From positions 2,170,001 through 2,234,000 of the forward strand of contig JADJXD010000001.1 of NCBI GenBank assembly GCA_016715985.1: DNA of 64,000 nt. Reading direction: 5' to 3'. Position numbers and translations under genes: made by a program. Below are positions 38,501 through 48,167 of the stretch, one piece after another (position 1 is the first letter of the stretch; every line of letters starts with the position of its first letter). This DNA comes from Saprospiraceae bacterium (lineage in GTDB: Bacteria > Bacteroidota > Bacteroidia > Chitinophagales > Saprospiraceae). The notes beneath the pieces were generated by a model. It did not search any database. It saw nothing but the letters and a program-made list of their open reading frames with translations, and was not told where the DNA came from.

Positions 38501-41500
38501 TGAACGCCGGCGGTCCTACTAAATTAATATTATTTACATACTGATTACCAGCAACATAGATCACTTTTCCTTTTCTACTTTGATGATCTTTATGCCACAT
38601 TTGTGCTTCCACAGCAAACTTATCAGCGTTAGAAATAGCAGCGAAAGAAACTCCATTGAAGCTACCAGCTGTAATATCCAGGCGGAAAGCTTCAGCTACA
38701 TTAGATAGGTTTATTATTACACTTGCAGCCGGTTTGAAATCATTGGCACCAAAGGTGTAAGATCCTGTAACCGGAGATGTACCTCCAAATGCAAGGTGCG
38801 TACCGTTGGTTTCAAATGTATTGTTAACCAGATTAATGCCTGCGCCCATATCATCAATATTCATTGCTGTACGGCAATTTTCGAAAGTATTTCCATCAAT
38901 GCTTATTACACTAAGAGGGCCATTTACAAACATTCCTGAATTCCATGACAGTGTACCACTAAAGAAACCACCGGATGCATCCCCTGTAAAGAGGTTATCC
39001 TTAATCACTTTAGCTCCCATACCATTTGATATTTCAATTCCCCTTGCACTTGAAGGACCTCCTCCCACAGGTGCTGCTGCATTACGTTCTATTATATTAT
39101 TCTGGATAGTAGCTACTACACCACCACCTAAAGAAACAGGAGTTGAATTAGAAACATGAGCAAACTTAAATCCGTCAAATGTGACCGTATGGCTACCCAA
39201 TATGTTGAGCTTACCATCCACAATCACCGCTTCAGAATTTCTAACTGCTGTACCAGCCACACCGATATTAGGTCCGTTGATAGTCAGATTCTTATTCACA
39301 TTAATTGTCTCGGGATAATTACCCGCACAAACTTCAATTACATCACCCGGAGCAGCAGCAGTAACTGCTTCCTGTATTGTGGCGTAGTGCGCAGGGATTG
39401 CAGAATTCCGTACAGGGAAATTCATAATAGTTGCCATAGCTGTTGCAGTAGAACCGTTGGAATCTGTAATAGTTATGTTATATGCACCAGCAGGAAGATT
39501 ATTAATGGGATAAGGGCTGACAATATCAGTATCTGATCCTGTACCCCAATCTATATCATATTGCCCTTCACCTCCTGAAAATGTCACTAAAATATTTCCA
39601 TTTGCACAATACAATCTGTCTGTTGGGACGGCAGATGTGATAAAAACTGGTGTTCCACTACAGTCTCCACCTATTGGTTGGAATCCAAAAGTAATAAGGT
39701 CATCATCTGTGCCATCAACAAGCCAGCTTACATAATCAAAGTTTTCTGATGCAGGACCTAGAATATTAGGCATACCACCAGGAGGTGTGGCAGTGCCACC
39801 GAATGCGATAGGTATTAATAAAGCATATCCAAGTTCAGTACTGTTCGCAGTAGAGACTACCGGACTTGTTACCCCAAACCAGTTACACTCAAAATTTTTC
39901 ATGTTAGTGGTACCTGGTGCTGGTAATGAACCTCCTGCTTGCCTATCCACTATATCTCCATACCAGTTGCCACTGATATCATTATTGTTAAAATTACTGT
40001 TAACTGCTGATTGTACCGGAACATTTGTACCGCTACTTGCATCCAAAAATAATATACCTACAGTTCTGTTATTTGTAACAAAATTCCCTGTAAATGTGGT
40101 ATTATCTGTTTTATTTCTAAAAATAACACCTGTATGATTGTTATCAATAACATTATTCAAAATAAGGTTGTCATCACTATCATTTATATCTATACCGCTT
40201 CTGTTTCCGGTAATAATGTTATTTTGTATTGTTGCATCTGCAGCGTGGCCCTGTATCGCAACACCGGCAAGGTTAAGAGCACCATTATTCCAATCTGAAG
40301 GGTTGTTTCCTTCTCTAGTGATGGTAAAACCTTGTATGGTTACTCCAGATGCAGCCACTCTAAACGTTCTGCCATCTCCGCCTATAGGACCACTTACGGT
40401 TGTGGTTGCAGCACCTGCTCCTGAAATTGTAAGTGATTTGTTTACTAGAACATCTTCTACGTATGTACCTGCACAGACATTTATTTGATCACCTGAACCA
40501 GCATCAACTATTGCTGAGTTAATGGTAAGGTGATAGGTATTTGCAGTACTGTTCCATACAGGTAAATATAATACTGTAGAGTTGGTTATAGCAGTTGTAC
40601 CATTGGCACTGGTGACTGTAATGGTATAGCCGCCTGCAGCTAAAGCTGGAATAACATATCCACTGGAAACAGGACTGTCCGAACCACTGGATGGACCAGA
40701 CCATGCTATACTGTATGGAGCTAACCCATCGCTGAAAGTAACTGCAATAGAACCTAAGACTGGACCACACTTCTCGTGTGTAGCTATTGCAGATGCTATC
40801 ATGACATTATTACCACATGCAGCAGGATCAGGCTGGAAGCCATCCGAAGACATGCCGCCTACATCCGTACCATTACTCAGGTATGGAACATAAGTCACTG
40901 GTCCGCTCACTTTACCGGCAACCGTAGCAAGTACATTATCTCCATACCAGTTGCAGGTTGCTGCGATGGTTGAAGCAGCAGCATTATTTATTGCTTTTAC
41001 TGTATTTCCTGACAAATCATTATCATTTACAGGTCCGATTGCACCGGCATCAGCTTCAATCGAAATTCCATCAACGGTATTATTTGTTATAAAGTTATTT
41101 AAGGTTGAAGTAAGTGTACCGCCATTTTTAACACGAACACCTGTTCCGTTTGCATCAATTTTATTGGCTACTAAAGAAGCCGTTCCCCCGTCTATATCCA
41201 CACCTATCACAGCACCAGTTATGGTGGAAGCATTATCATGTATAGTTGCATTTGCAAATGAACCACCTGTAACTAGAATACCTGATCCGGCTGCAATACC
41301 ATTAATAGTGCAGTTGCTGATATCCGCTTTTACATCACGTTTAGCAGTAAGTGGAAAAAAATTCTGGAAGGTCCAAGCCGGATTATCTTTTAAATGGATA
41401 CCGTGTCCGCCTGCTTTAACATTAATACTTACCCCATCAATGTTCGCATGTGAACCAAGTGAACCGGTTAAAGGAGCTGAATAATTAAAAGGAAATTCTG

Positions 41501-44500
41501 TTGCGAAATTCAATAAATGAATTCCTCGATCTACATTACTAACTGAACCACCAGTAATAGTGGTGAAATGATCCACATTCAAATTATCTCTGAAATTGTC
41601 TACATAATACAACCAGTACCCACTGCTGAGCGAAGTCGCTGCATCTAGTCCTGATCCGTTGACAGTATTATTATTAAAAGTATAATATTCAGGAACAACT
41701 TCTTGAGGAAGATTTAAATAATTTCCAAAATTCTGGGCACCAGAAACAGTGGCCATCATGATTCCATTCCATTGCACTTGTGTTGGGTCAGCAAATGCAG
41801 TTATGATGTTGTCGTCCACCTGATATGGACTTCCACTACAAAGATTAAACCACAATCCAGCCTGTCGACCTTGTAAATTATTTCCCGAAATAACCCTATT
41901 CGATAATGCATCCATGTTTTTAGTTCTCATGGTAACTACCGTCATTCCAAGAAGTGCATTCGTAACAGTATTACCTGTTACTTTTGCATACATACTGTTT
42001 CGAATACTGATTCCAGAACCCATGATATCATCAAGATTATTATCATCTATGATATTACCATAAGAAAATGTTGCAGCTGACGGACCTGTGGCTGACCATG
42101 CTGTGGTTTGTTCATATCTTATACCTGTACCGGAAACATTTTTTACTATATTCTTGCTGACATTTGTATTAAGTAATCCATTAGCATTTGCAAAAACACC
42201 ATGTAATGCATCTATCGATGTATTATGTGGTGCCCCAAACCCAACACCGCTGTTAGGTAATAATGGGTTATCACCATCAACTGTGAATCCGTTAAAACTC
42301 ACATTAGATGCCGTAATTAAAACAACTCTGCCATTAGCATTATTTGTACTTGAAGGAACAATAATGGCTTCGGCAACCCTTGACCCTGTATTAGGTGATA
42401 TGTTGTAGTTGGGTCCCCGAATATCAAGTTGTTTATTTACAGTTATATTTTCGGCATAAGTGCCTGCATCAACTTTTACAATATAACCATCCAATGTTGA
42501 ACCTGCACTGATAGCCGCCTGTATTGTATTATGACTACTTACCCAGGTAGTGACATCAAGCGGTTCTGCACTATATACATTGACAGGGCCTGCCGGTATG
42601 GCTACTGTCTGAGTAGAAGTTGTGACATTGCCATTATGAACAAAAGTCGCTGTAACATACACATCTCTACCAAGAGCACCATTCAGCCAACCGGACGAAA
42701 CAGCTAAAGTGCCGGGATTAGTACTTGTCCGATAGGTTTCATCTTCTTCTATTACTGTAAGTGGAGTCGGCATTGCCGTCCAGTTTGGATATCGCAGCAA
42801 TGGATTCGATAATTTAACCAGATATTCATCCCAGTATTTAGTTTTCACCAATGGGTTAAGTCCTGCAGTTTGAAGGTAAGTTTTGACATTCATATGGTTA
42901 TAATAATAATATTCCATGATGACATCATCACCTAAAGCCAGTGCTGCAGACTGGATGGCAGGCGTCATATTTCCTGCTATGGCCGCAGCCAGATTATTGT
43001 ATAATGCTGTGATGGATGTTAAGTCCTGCGGACCTGCACTAGGCAATAAATTCAAATCATTATTGTCTGCTGTTACCGTCACCTGAATATTTTCAGGTAT
43101 TGCATCATACGTAACTGTTAAATTGAGTGGTGAAGCGACACCTGTACAGGAATAACCAACCGCCATCGGATCAAGGGTCGAATTATATAGGTACGGAACA
43201 AAAACCACAGGGCCGCTGACAACATTTTGTATTGTAACATAATCAGTTGAACCATACCAGTTGCATGTTGTAACAATATGACCAGTAAGTGTATTACTTA
43301 TTGCGGAAGTATTTCCAGTAATACTGTTGGATGAAATGTTCAGATTTAATGAAGAAGAGAAATTATTTGCAAACAGCAATCCAACTTGGCTTCCTGATAT
43401 GATATTTTCAGTAATTGTCAGGTTATCCATTGTTTGCGAAGCAACCCCGGGACTAATACCAAACACATTGTTATTACTGAATGTATTTCTATGTATTGTC
43501 GTATTACCACGAGCGACACGGACACCCTGCTGATTATCAGAAAAATTATTATTTACAATCTGAATATCGGATGAAACGTCATGCAAATTAGATTGCGTTT
43601 GTATTCCTCTTTGATTTTGGGAAATACAATTCTCTAAAACAGTTCCTGCAACACCACCGGCGCCGTCCAAATTTAATCCGAATCGATACCCTGTAATTTT
43701 ATTTCCTTGGATAGTCCAGGACTGTGGGTTAACAGGAGCCGATGTACCTGTTGCTACTCCTGAATTACTTGGAGAGTCTCCTGTAGTCCAGTTTCCTACT
43801 ATAACGTTATTATATATACCTCCACCAGAAAGTCTAACTCCTGTGATAGCAGAAGCACTTCCACTCTCTATACGAAATCCGGCTATTGTCGCATTCACTA
43901 AAGCAGACCCTGACACTGAAATATTTCCGGTAATGACTGCCTCTCCTGTACCACGGCTTATATCACAACCTGATATTGTAGCAAAAGGGCCATTTAAGAT
44001 GAGAGATTTTCCCAAAGTTAAATTTTCATTATAAGTTCCTGCACATACTTCAATGGTATGTCCTGATGTCGCCGCTGTAATAGCCGCCTGAATGGTCAAA
44101 TAATCTGTGTTAGTACTTGTATTTGTGACTGGATAAAACACTGTTGTAAATGGAGCTGAAGTTGCCTGGCAACCATTCCCATCGGTTACCATGACGGTGA
44201 TATCATTGACGGCTCCCACTGTAATCTCAGGGTCTGTTGAACTATTACTCCACAGGTATGCTGAATACATGGTTGTTGTGCTCAACTCTGTTGTTGAATT
44301 GACACAATTTAATGTAAGATCTCCCTGTATTACCGGTGTAGGTAATGGATTAATGGTAAGAACAATATTATCTGATACTTCTAGTGCAATACATGTGCCC
44401 AGACCTGTTACTGTCATAGTAAGTGTAACTGTACCTGCTGTAACATCAGCCGGACTTGGTGTATAAACTGCATCTTCATCAGTTGCATCAGTAAAACTTC

Positions 44501-46043
44501 CGGTACCGGATGTTGTCCATAGAATGGTTCCATTGGTAGCAGTCGCAGTTGCGGTGTATGTATCGCCTGCACATATAGCTGCTGTAGCAGGACCTGCATC
44601 AGCGGTTGGTAAAGGGTCTACGGTAAGAACCACATTGTCTGAAGCTGTTTCTGCATTGCATGGTCCGTTACCTGTGACTGTCATCGTAAGAGTAACGCTA
44701 CCCGAAGTTATATCATCCATGCCAGGTGTATAAACCGGGTCTTCAGTTGTATCATCATCAAACGAACCATCGCCATCAGTAGTCCAAAGAATAGAGCCTT
44801 CAGTGGCTGTAGCTGAAACAGTATAAGTACCGGATGCACATATTGTAGCATTGGCAGGTCCCGCATCTGCTGTAGGTAATGGTATAATTGTAATTGATAT
44901 TTCCTTACGTATACTCGGGCAACTGGGTGGAACACCTTCGGCTTGCAACCATACAGTATAAGTACCAGGGGCAAGAGTTGCACTTGTAGTTAGTGTGTTA
45001 CCGGTTATAGTACCCAAGGCATTGGATGGATCTAATTGAAGTCCGCTGTTTTCTTCTTCCCAAAATGTATATCCTGTCACACCACCGGGAGATTGCGTAC
45101 TTCCCGAGCCGGTAACATTCACTTGAGTTCCGTAACAAACACTTGCAGGGTTTGCTGTAGTTGGAGTGGTTGGTATCGGGTTTACCGTTACCGTTTGTGG
45201 ATTGCCTGTAACAATTGCGTCACAACCTCTTACATCCGTTACAGTAGCAGTATAACTTGTGGTTCCTGAAGGTGATACATTAACTGGCACAGGGGTTCCA
45301 CTTGTGTTTGAACCTCCTCCCATATCTAACTCTAATGTGAAAGGGCTATATCCACCTAAAACAGCTGCGCTTAAATTAGTAGAACCATCACTACAAATAG
45401 AAGTGCCTCCTGAAAATGTAGCACTAAAAGCAGGTGAAGTTGTAGAACAAGTTCCTCTAACTGTGAAATCATCGATTCTATAATTACCATTACCATTCGG
45501 TCTGTTGAATGTAAATTTGAATTGCAAATTAGCTTGGTCATTTGCACCACTTGGTAGTGAAAGCCAGGATCCGCCATTTATAACGAACCACCCACCATTC
45601 CTAGTCACGTCAGTGTAAGAAATATTGTTCCACATACTGCCATCATTACTCCATTCAAAAACAACCGTACCTGTGTAAGAAGATGTTCCTCTTGCACCAT
45701 AAATCACTTCAATGCTTTCAAAGCCTTGGGTATTAACCTGACCAGACAAAGTTACAACTGCAGTACCAGAAGTCAATGGACTATTGTCGTCCGCAAGGTT
45801 GGCTCCAGCAGATGCGGTAATTGGTGTTGTATAAGTTGATGAAACTGAAGATGTTTGTAATGCTAAATGACTGGCCTGAGCACCTGATGTTACCCACCCA
45901 GTTTGTAGAGGAGAGCCAGTCACATTAGATGTACCAAAGTTGGTGTAATACAATGTTTTTGTCTGTGCAAAAAGCGTTGCATTAAATCCCAATGACATCA
46001 ATATCAATGTTAGTAAACTAAACATTTGTCTAAAGTTTTTCAT
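35568..46043 (-). CDS. Giant secreted beta-helix protein with dockerin-like, cohesin-like and T9SS type A domains
   Basis: About 3491 residues from ATG 46043 (MKNFRQMFSLLTLILMSLGF, then NATLFAQ); the ATG at 46172 would precede the signal. Order: jelly-roll-like N-domain with TNFGTSNVTGSPLQTGW (~28-200), two PLPTADAGP-type repeats (~380-590), at least four parallel beta-helix modules, several ending in CNWYGSTD/CNWYGDN and a PVVFVPYL strand, PKD-like segments, a CarboxypepD_reg-like fold (TTISGTIIWEHDDITGVKDA), a dockerin-like repeat (AADVNRSNSVTTVDASIIN, calcium-loop style), a cohesin-like domain (FDIAFKVRNFSEIGAYQLAM) and the type A sorting domain (MQNQPNPFNEQTSIGFELPE to the end MIQIQR). 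It should be carried to the surface by T9SS. It is the second gene of the operon and 80 bp before the next. Confidence 0.9.
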   Translation of the reverse strand: MKNFRQMFSLLTLILMSLGFNATLFAQTKTLYYTNFGTSNVTGSPLQTGWVTSGAQASHLALQTSSVSSTYTTPITASAGANLADDNSPLTSGTAVVTLSGQVNTQGFESIEVIYGARGTSSYTGTVVFEWSNDGSMWNNISYTDVTRNGGWFVINGGSWLSLPSGANDQANLQFKFTFNRPNGNGNYRIDDFTVRGTCSTTSPAFSATFSGGTSICSDGSTNLSAAVLGGYSPFTLELDMGGGSNTSGTPVPVNVSPSGTTSYTATVTDVRGCDAIVTGNPQTVTVNPIPTTPTTANPASVCYGTQVNVTGSGSTQSPGGVTGYTFWEEENSGLQLDPSNALGTITGNTLTTSATLAPGTYTVWLQAEGVPPSCPSIRKEISITIIPLPTADAGPANATICASGTYTVSATATEGSILWTTDGDGSFDDDTTEDPVYTPGMDDITSGSVTLTMTVTGNGPCNAETASDNVVLTVDPLPTADAGPATAAICAGDTYTATATATNGTILWTTSGTGSFTDATDEDAVYTPSPADVTAGTVTLTMTVTGLGTCIALEVSDNIVLTINPLPTPVIQGDLTLNCVNSTTELSTTTMYSAYLWSNSSTDPEITVGAVNDITVMVTDGNGCQATSAPFTTVFYPVTNTSTNTDYLTIQAAITAATSGHTIEVCAGTYNENLTLGKSLILNGPFATISGCDISRGTGEAVITGNISVSGSALVNATIAGFRIESGSASAITGVRLSGGGIYNNVIVGNWTTGDSPSNSGVATGTSAPVNPQSWTIQGNKITGYRFGLNLDGAGGVAGTVLENCISQNQRGIQTQSNLHDVSSDIQIVNNNFSDNQQGVRVARGNTTIHRNTFSNNNVFGISPGVASQTMDNLTITENIISGSQVGLLFANNFSSSLNLNISSNSITGNTSAISNTLTGHIVTTCNWYGSTDYVTIQNVVSGPVVFVPYLYNSTLDPMAVGYSCTGVASPLNLTVTYDAIPENIQVTVTADNNDLNLLPSAGPQDLTSITALYNNLAAAIAGNMTPAIQSAALALGDDVIMEYYYYNHMNVKTYLQTAGLNPLVKTKYWDEYLVKLSNPLLRYPNWTAMPTPLTVIEEDETYRTSTNPGTLAVSSGWLNGALGRDVYVTATFVHNGNVTTSTQTVAIPAGPVNVYSAEPLDVTTWVSSHNTIQAAISAGSTLDGYIVKVDAGTYAENITVNKQLDIRGPNYNISPNTGSRVAEAIIVPSSTNNANGRVVLITASNVSFNGFTVDGDNPLLPNSGVGFGAPHNTSIDALHGVFANANGLLNTNVSKNIVKNVSGTGIRYEQTTAWSATGPSAATFSYGNIIDDNNLDDIMGSGISIRNSMYAKVTGNTVTNALLGMTVVTMRTKNMDALSNRVISGNNLQGRQAGLWFNLCSGSPYQVDDNIITAFADPTQVQWNGIMMATVSGAQNFGNYLNLPQEVVPEYYTFNNNTVNGSGLDAATSLSSGYWLYYVDNFRDNLNVDHFTTITGGSVSNVDRGIHLLNFATEFPFNYSAPLTGSLGSHANIDGVSINVKAGGHGIHLKDNPAWTFQNFFPLTAKRDVKADISNCTINGIAAGSGILVTGGSFANATIHDNASTITGAVIGVDIDGGTASLVANKIDANGTGVRVKNGGTLTSTLNNFITNNTVDGISIEADAGAIGPVNDNDLSGNTVKAINNAAASTIAATCNWYGDNVLATVAGKVSGPVTYVPYLSNGTDVGGMSSDGFQPDPAACGNNVMIASAIATHEKCGPVLGSIAVTFSDGLAPYSIAWSGPSSGSDSPVSSGYVIPALAAGGYTITVTSANGTTAITNSTVLYLPVWNSTANTYHLTINSAIVDAGSGDQINVCAGTYVEDVLVNKSLTISGAGAATTTVSGPIGGDGRTFRVAASGVTIQGFTITREGNNPSDWNNGALNLAGVAIQGHAADATIQNNIITGNRSGIDINDSDDNLILNNVIDNNHTGVIFRNKTDNTTFTGNFVTNNRTVGILFLDASSGTNVPVQSAVNSNFNNNDISGNWYGDIVDRQAGGSLPAPGTTNMKNFECNWFGVTSPVVSTANSTELGYALLIPIAFGGTATPPGGMPNILGPASENFDYVSWLVDGTDDDLITFGFQPIGGDCSGTPVFITSAVPTDRLYCANGNILVTFSGGEGQYDIDWGTGSDTDIVSPYPINNLPAGAYNITITDSNGSTATAMATIMNFPVRNSAIPAHYATIQEAVTAAAPGDVIEVCAGNYPETINVNKNLTINGPNIGVAGTAVRNSEAVIVDGKLNILGSHTVTFDGFKFAHVSNSTPVSLGGGVVATIQNNIIERNAAAPVGGGPSSARGIEISNGMGAKVIKDNLFTGDASGGFFSGTLSWNSGMFVNGPLSVISIDGNTFENCRTAMNIDDMGAGINLVNNTFETNGTHLAFGGTSPVTGSYTFGANDFKPAASVIINLSNVAEAFRLDITAGSFNGVSFAAISNADKFAVEAQMWHKDHQSRKGKVIYVAGNQYVNNINLVGPPAFNKNDVINNSIKYADAPETINLQEGTYNQKVVVDKSNLTIQGITSDKTLYKINGSGITGPGPLAPLPGSGIVLNNLITGTTIQNLTVENFTGTNGNSHAGIYGINGNNGTTVNNVALLNNISASGFYANGPIDDVEIINSMVNNNGGSARGIVLWNGLKTNINISNNTLSNNRCCGIELSDGNASAVTVVGNTIDVGSGDNAIGLIGLNSTVGANLIQGNTITGGGRFGIEIKNPAGGVTVNNNSVTLTTQDGDIRDRAGIAVFRRGVLNGNVDVPNGVTVTNNTVSGYVQTNMGSSSTGFGIVVEGTNHIVNTNTLNNNGVAIQLQAGHTPYVANEGSNDALHNGNQANLADNYFGRGNSPELCNVTTTGNLFSGNALNGVRIVTGGGTGTIQTDPSPITPTVDAVSDQLLLCPGDNTATVTFTGNNLTGVVYNWTNDNPSVNLAANGSGNITSFVVTNTTDVTQVATITVTPIVNGCEGTPESFEISVLPDWDITATAGSGGSISPAGVTTLCSGAGQIYTITPDMGYGILDVLVDGVSNPAAILSGTYEFTNVTSNRTIHATFNVLTTISGTIIWEHDDITGVKDATVSVTGAGTGSDMTDVDGEYSVTLVSDGNFIITPTKNINRLNGVTAADAMAVQQHITNAVPITDPYKLIAADVNRSNSVTTVDASIINQSILGNPAAEAIFNKFWRFVSATPVLTLPPWGFSETITLTAVSGNQPNNDFIGIKLGDVNGTSNAALKGIPNVALITNNRVLNAGEEFDIAFKVRNFSEIGAYQLAMSFDTDELQFERVVSGDFIPFNEGNFGTFKVNEGEIRAVWSRATGFTIANGTEVFILKFKALKDGANLSDVLKIDELNIPAQAYKYTFEAAGIDLVFDMVSAVTEVGNNEGLRLMQNQPNPFNEQTSIGFELPEAGEATIRVYNSAGQLITERTSRYNAGHNVEVFTFTSGSGVLYYELVADKGILMRKMIQIQR

Positions 46044-46187
46044 ACTTTTAAGTTGAAGGTTGGAAAAAGAAATTGAATGATTGGATCCGGTTATTTTGTC
46101 CTGCGTACCGGCATGTGCGGATGATAGGTTGAAGTTTCGCATATTTGTTTTTTTAAAATATCTTTGATTCAAATAGTTTATAGTGTC

Positions 46188-46547
46188 TTATATATATGAT
46201 GATGATGATAATTGTAAAAACGCATCCTCCGGCGGGATGATGATCCCGGCATCGTGGATGCCGGAGTGGATGTACCAGTAGATATCCGATACCGGTGTAT
46301 GATGTACTTCTGTCATCGTACCATGCTCCGATTCCTGAGCGTAAAAAACGGCTGATATTCCAGTGCTTCCACAGTCGTCACCCGACCGGAAACTCATCGA
46401 ATGACATACGGTCATTATCAGTATTCCTATAAGTGAAAGTGGATAGTTTTTTATGAATGATAAGGTAGTTTTGCACCAAAATCTATGGTCTGAGGATGCT
46501 TTCACATCCGAGGACACATATGTTCGGTTTAATCGGTTTTTTGTCAT
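46188..46547 (-). CDS. Small hypothetical protein with one membrane segment
   Basis: 119 residues. It has a basic N-terminus, one hydrophobic stretch (YPLSLIGILIMTVCHSMSF, ~residues 35-53) and an acidic, His-rich C-terminal half (SEHGTMTEVHHTPVSDIYWY). No family is recognised. It starts at ATG 46547, ends 144 bp before the giant gene's start, and lies on the same strand, so it could be the first gene of the operon or an unexpressed leader ORF. A box-like TAAATTTTTG lies 10-20 bp upstream. Coding character is uncertain. Confidence 0.4.
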   Translation of the reverse strand: MTKNRLNRTYVSSDVKASSDHRFWCKTTLSFIKNYPLSLIGILIMTVCHSMSFRSGDDCGSTGISAVFYAQESEHGTMTEVHHTPVSDIYWYIHSGIHDAGIIIPPEDAFLQLSSSSYI

Positions 46548-46642
46548 CGTTGTTTCTCAAAAATTTAGGTTCTGTTACACAAAATCATGCTTCCAAAAAT
46601 CACTTTCTGTGGTTATCCCAAAAGGGGTTCATACACAAATTT

Positions 46643-46675
46643 CAAAATGACTTGTAAAGCTTTTTAGTCATTTTG
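46643..46675. promoter_or_regulatory. 10-bp dyad upstream of the giant-protein operon
   Basis: CAAAATGACT at 46643-46652 and AGTCATTTTG at 46666-46675 are exact inverted repeats 13 bp apart. They lie about 100 bp before the small ORF at 46547 and may be a regulator site or a transcript hairpin. Function is not shown. Confidence 0.45.
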
Positions 46676-46956
46676 TTAATTCAAAGTTAAAATGTAAAAT
46701 TGAATACATTTTGCTTTTTCGTTAATTGGTATATAAAAGTTGATATGTGGTCTAAAAACCAATATATCTGGAAAACTGAAATCAGGCTGATTTTGTTAAT
46801 TCTGCGGTTTTGCCATATTTTACAATATAAAATATTCATTTTGATATAATAAAAAATATTTATATTAAAATATATCAATTTACAATTTTTTATAATGTGT
46901 TGGGGGAGTATTTTGTGATGGGGTGATCGGGTGATGGGGTGATCGGTGATTAGTTG

Positions 46957-47244
46957 AGTTGCGGAGTTGCGGAGTTGCGGAGTTGCTAATTTGAATGCGG
47001 ATAAATACCGTTTTTACCCATCCCAGCTCGATGCTGAGCTGGCAGGCCCGTCCCTTCCCTTGCAAGGGAAGGGTGACTGGTTCTCTTGGGTGTATTGCAT
47101 ATTTATTTACGATTATTCCATTTCTTAATGGATAATATTCCCTTGTAAAAGTATCCGCTGGAGCTGGCAGAAAACAAGTCCTGTAGGGACGATATCTTTG
47201 TAGAAAAATATAATCGAGGCAAAAGTAGCACCGTAGGTGCGGAA
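46957..47244. repeat. Dispersed non-coding repeats (GCGGAGTT octamers, two hairpins, REP-like unit)
   Basis: GCGGAGTT units end near 46985. CCAGCTC at 47023-47029 pairs with GAGCTGG at 47036-47042. CCCTTCCCTTGCAAGGGAAG, followed by GG, is a 22-bp perfect palindrome at 47052-47073. 47178-47244 is the REP-like unit (GTCCTGTAGGGAC, CGATATCTTTGTAG and GCACCGTAGGTGCGGAAC). The octamer-plus-hairpin block recurs at about 55,210-55,340. Confidence 0.8.
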
Positions 47245-47296
47245 CATAGAAATTTTTTTAGATCAGTTGGAGCTTAAAGGAATGTTTTATTCAGTG

Positions 47297-47701
47297 TTAC
47301 ACTCCTTGAGATACATCACTATTGGATGAACCTAAATTGTCACAAATTGTAAAATTTTGTAATAAAAGACTCTTTTTAGTACTTGATACAGGATGACTGG
47401 TGCCATCCTTCATTACGACTTTATCCTCACCGTTCTGTGTAAGCATTGAAGCATGCATAAGATTAATAATATGCCCCTGGTGAATTCGGATAAATAAATC
47501 AGAAGGGAGTATTGATTCTATTTCATTCAGCTTTTTGGATGTATGAAGTATTTGACCGTCTTCCAGTTTCAACTTGCTATTTGTCCCCTCAGAAATGCAA
47601 CAAATAATCTGTCCGGGATAAATAAACCGAAACTCTTTTCCTGTTCCGATGGCGATCAAAGGGTAATTTTCCAAACTATCGATATTCCTTTTTGGTGACA
47701 T
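47297..47701 (-). CDS. Free-standing LytTR DNA-binding protein
   Basis: 134 residues, almost all one LytTR domain: ISEGTNSKLKLEDGQILHTS, then LNEIESILPSDLFIRIHQGH and IINLMHASMLTQNGEDKVVM, ending in DGTSHPVSSTKKSLL. No receiver or membrane domain is attached. LytTR proteins bind paired direct repeats in promoters. It is closely paralogous to the protein at 57914-58249 (shared GKE.RF..P.QI..CISEG and IE.ILP layout). Start ATG 47701. It lies 750 bp upstream of the surface operon on the same strand, so regulation of that operon is a plausible but untested inference. Confidence 0.85.
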   Translation of the reverse strand: MSPKRNIDSLENYPLIAIGTGKEFRFIYPGQIICCISEGTNSKLKLEDGQILHTSKKLNEIESILPSDLFIRIHQGHIINLMHASMLTQNGEDKVVMKDGTSHPVSSTKKSLLLQNFTICDNLGSSNSDVSQGV

Positions 47702-48167
47702 ATCTCCAAATTTTATTTATTCAGGTAATAATTTAGCTCCATTTGTCATTTTTGGCACCTATGTACCGGTTCCTATGGTTAGTCTAATCAACCAATACAA
47801 TATCATTTAAAAGAATCTTAAATGCTTTCCGCATAATACGGATTCTAATACGTAAAACCAAAATACATCCATTACATGACTGATTCATGTTGTATGGACT
47901 TGTGTTTTCATAATCAGAGGAATCGTTTCTGATTTGCTTCTGAATCCCATTATTTCCATTCCTGATTCAAAAACTAAGTTTAAATCAAAAGTAATACAAC
48001 GGAAGCAAAAAGAAGTGGAATGTACGGATGGATATATAAACGGTCGGTTTTTAACCACAAGTGGTAAAAATGAAAAATGTGTTATAAAAATATTAAAAAA
48101 ATGAAACTTTAGGGTAACAATTTCAATTGTGGAATGATAAAGAAGTGCGAATCGCTAAATCGATGAG
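47702..48167. other. Divergent regulatory region, 466 bp
   Basis: Between the LytTR gene (minus) and the sensor kinase (plus). AT-rich with no ORF of note. It holds the dyad at 48048-48070. A TAnnTTTG box was not found at a convincing spacing. Confidence 0.5.
48048..48070. promoter_or_regulatory. Dyad TTTTTAACCAC / GTGGTAAAAA upstream of the sensor kinase
   Basis: TTTTTAACCAC, then AA, then GTGGTAAAAA forms an imperfect palindrome with one unpaired A. It contains AAGTGGTA, close to the AAGTGGTTA seen twice at 58342-58374. It is about 100 bp before the kinase start, a suitable place for an operator. Confidence 0.45.

Larger units (their letters stand above)
46548..47296. other. Intergenic region with dyads and dispersed repeats, 749 bp
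   Basis: Upstream region of the surface operon. It contains the GTGGTTAT site at 46609-46616, the dyad at 46643-46675, an AT-rich stretch to ~46,890, and then dispersed repeats (GCGGAGTT octamers at ~46,957-46,985, two hairpins at 47,023-47,073 and a REP-like block at 47178). No reliable ORF. Confidence 0.6.
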
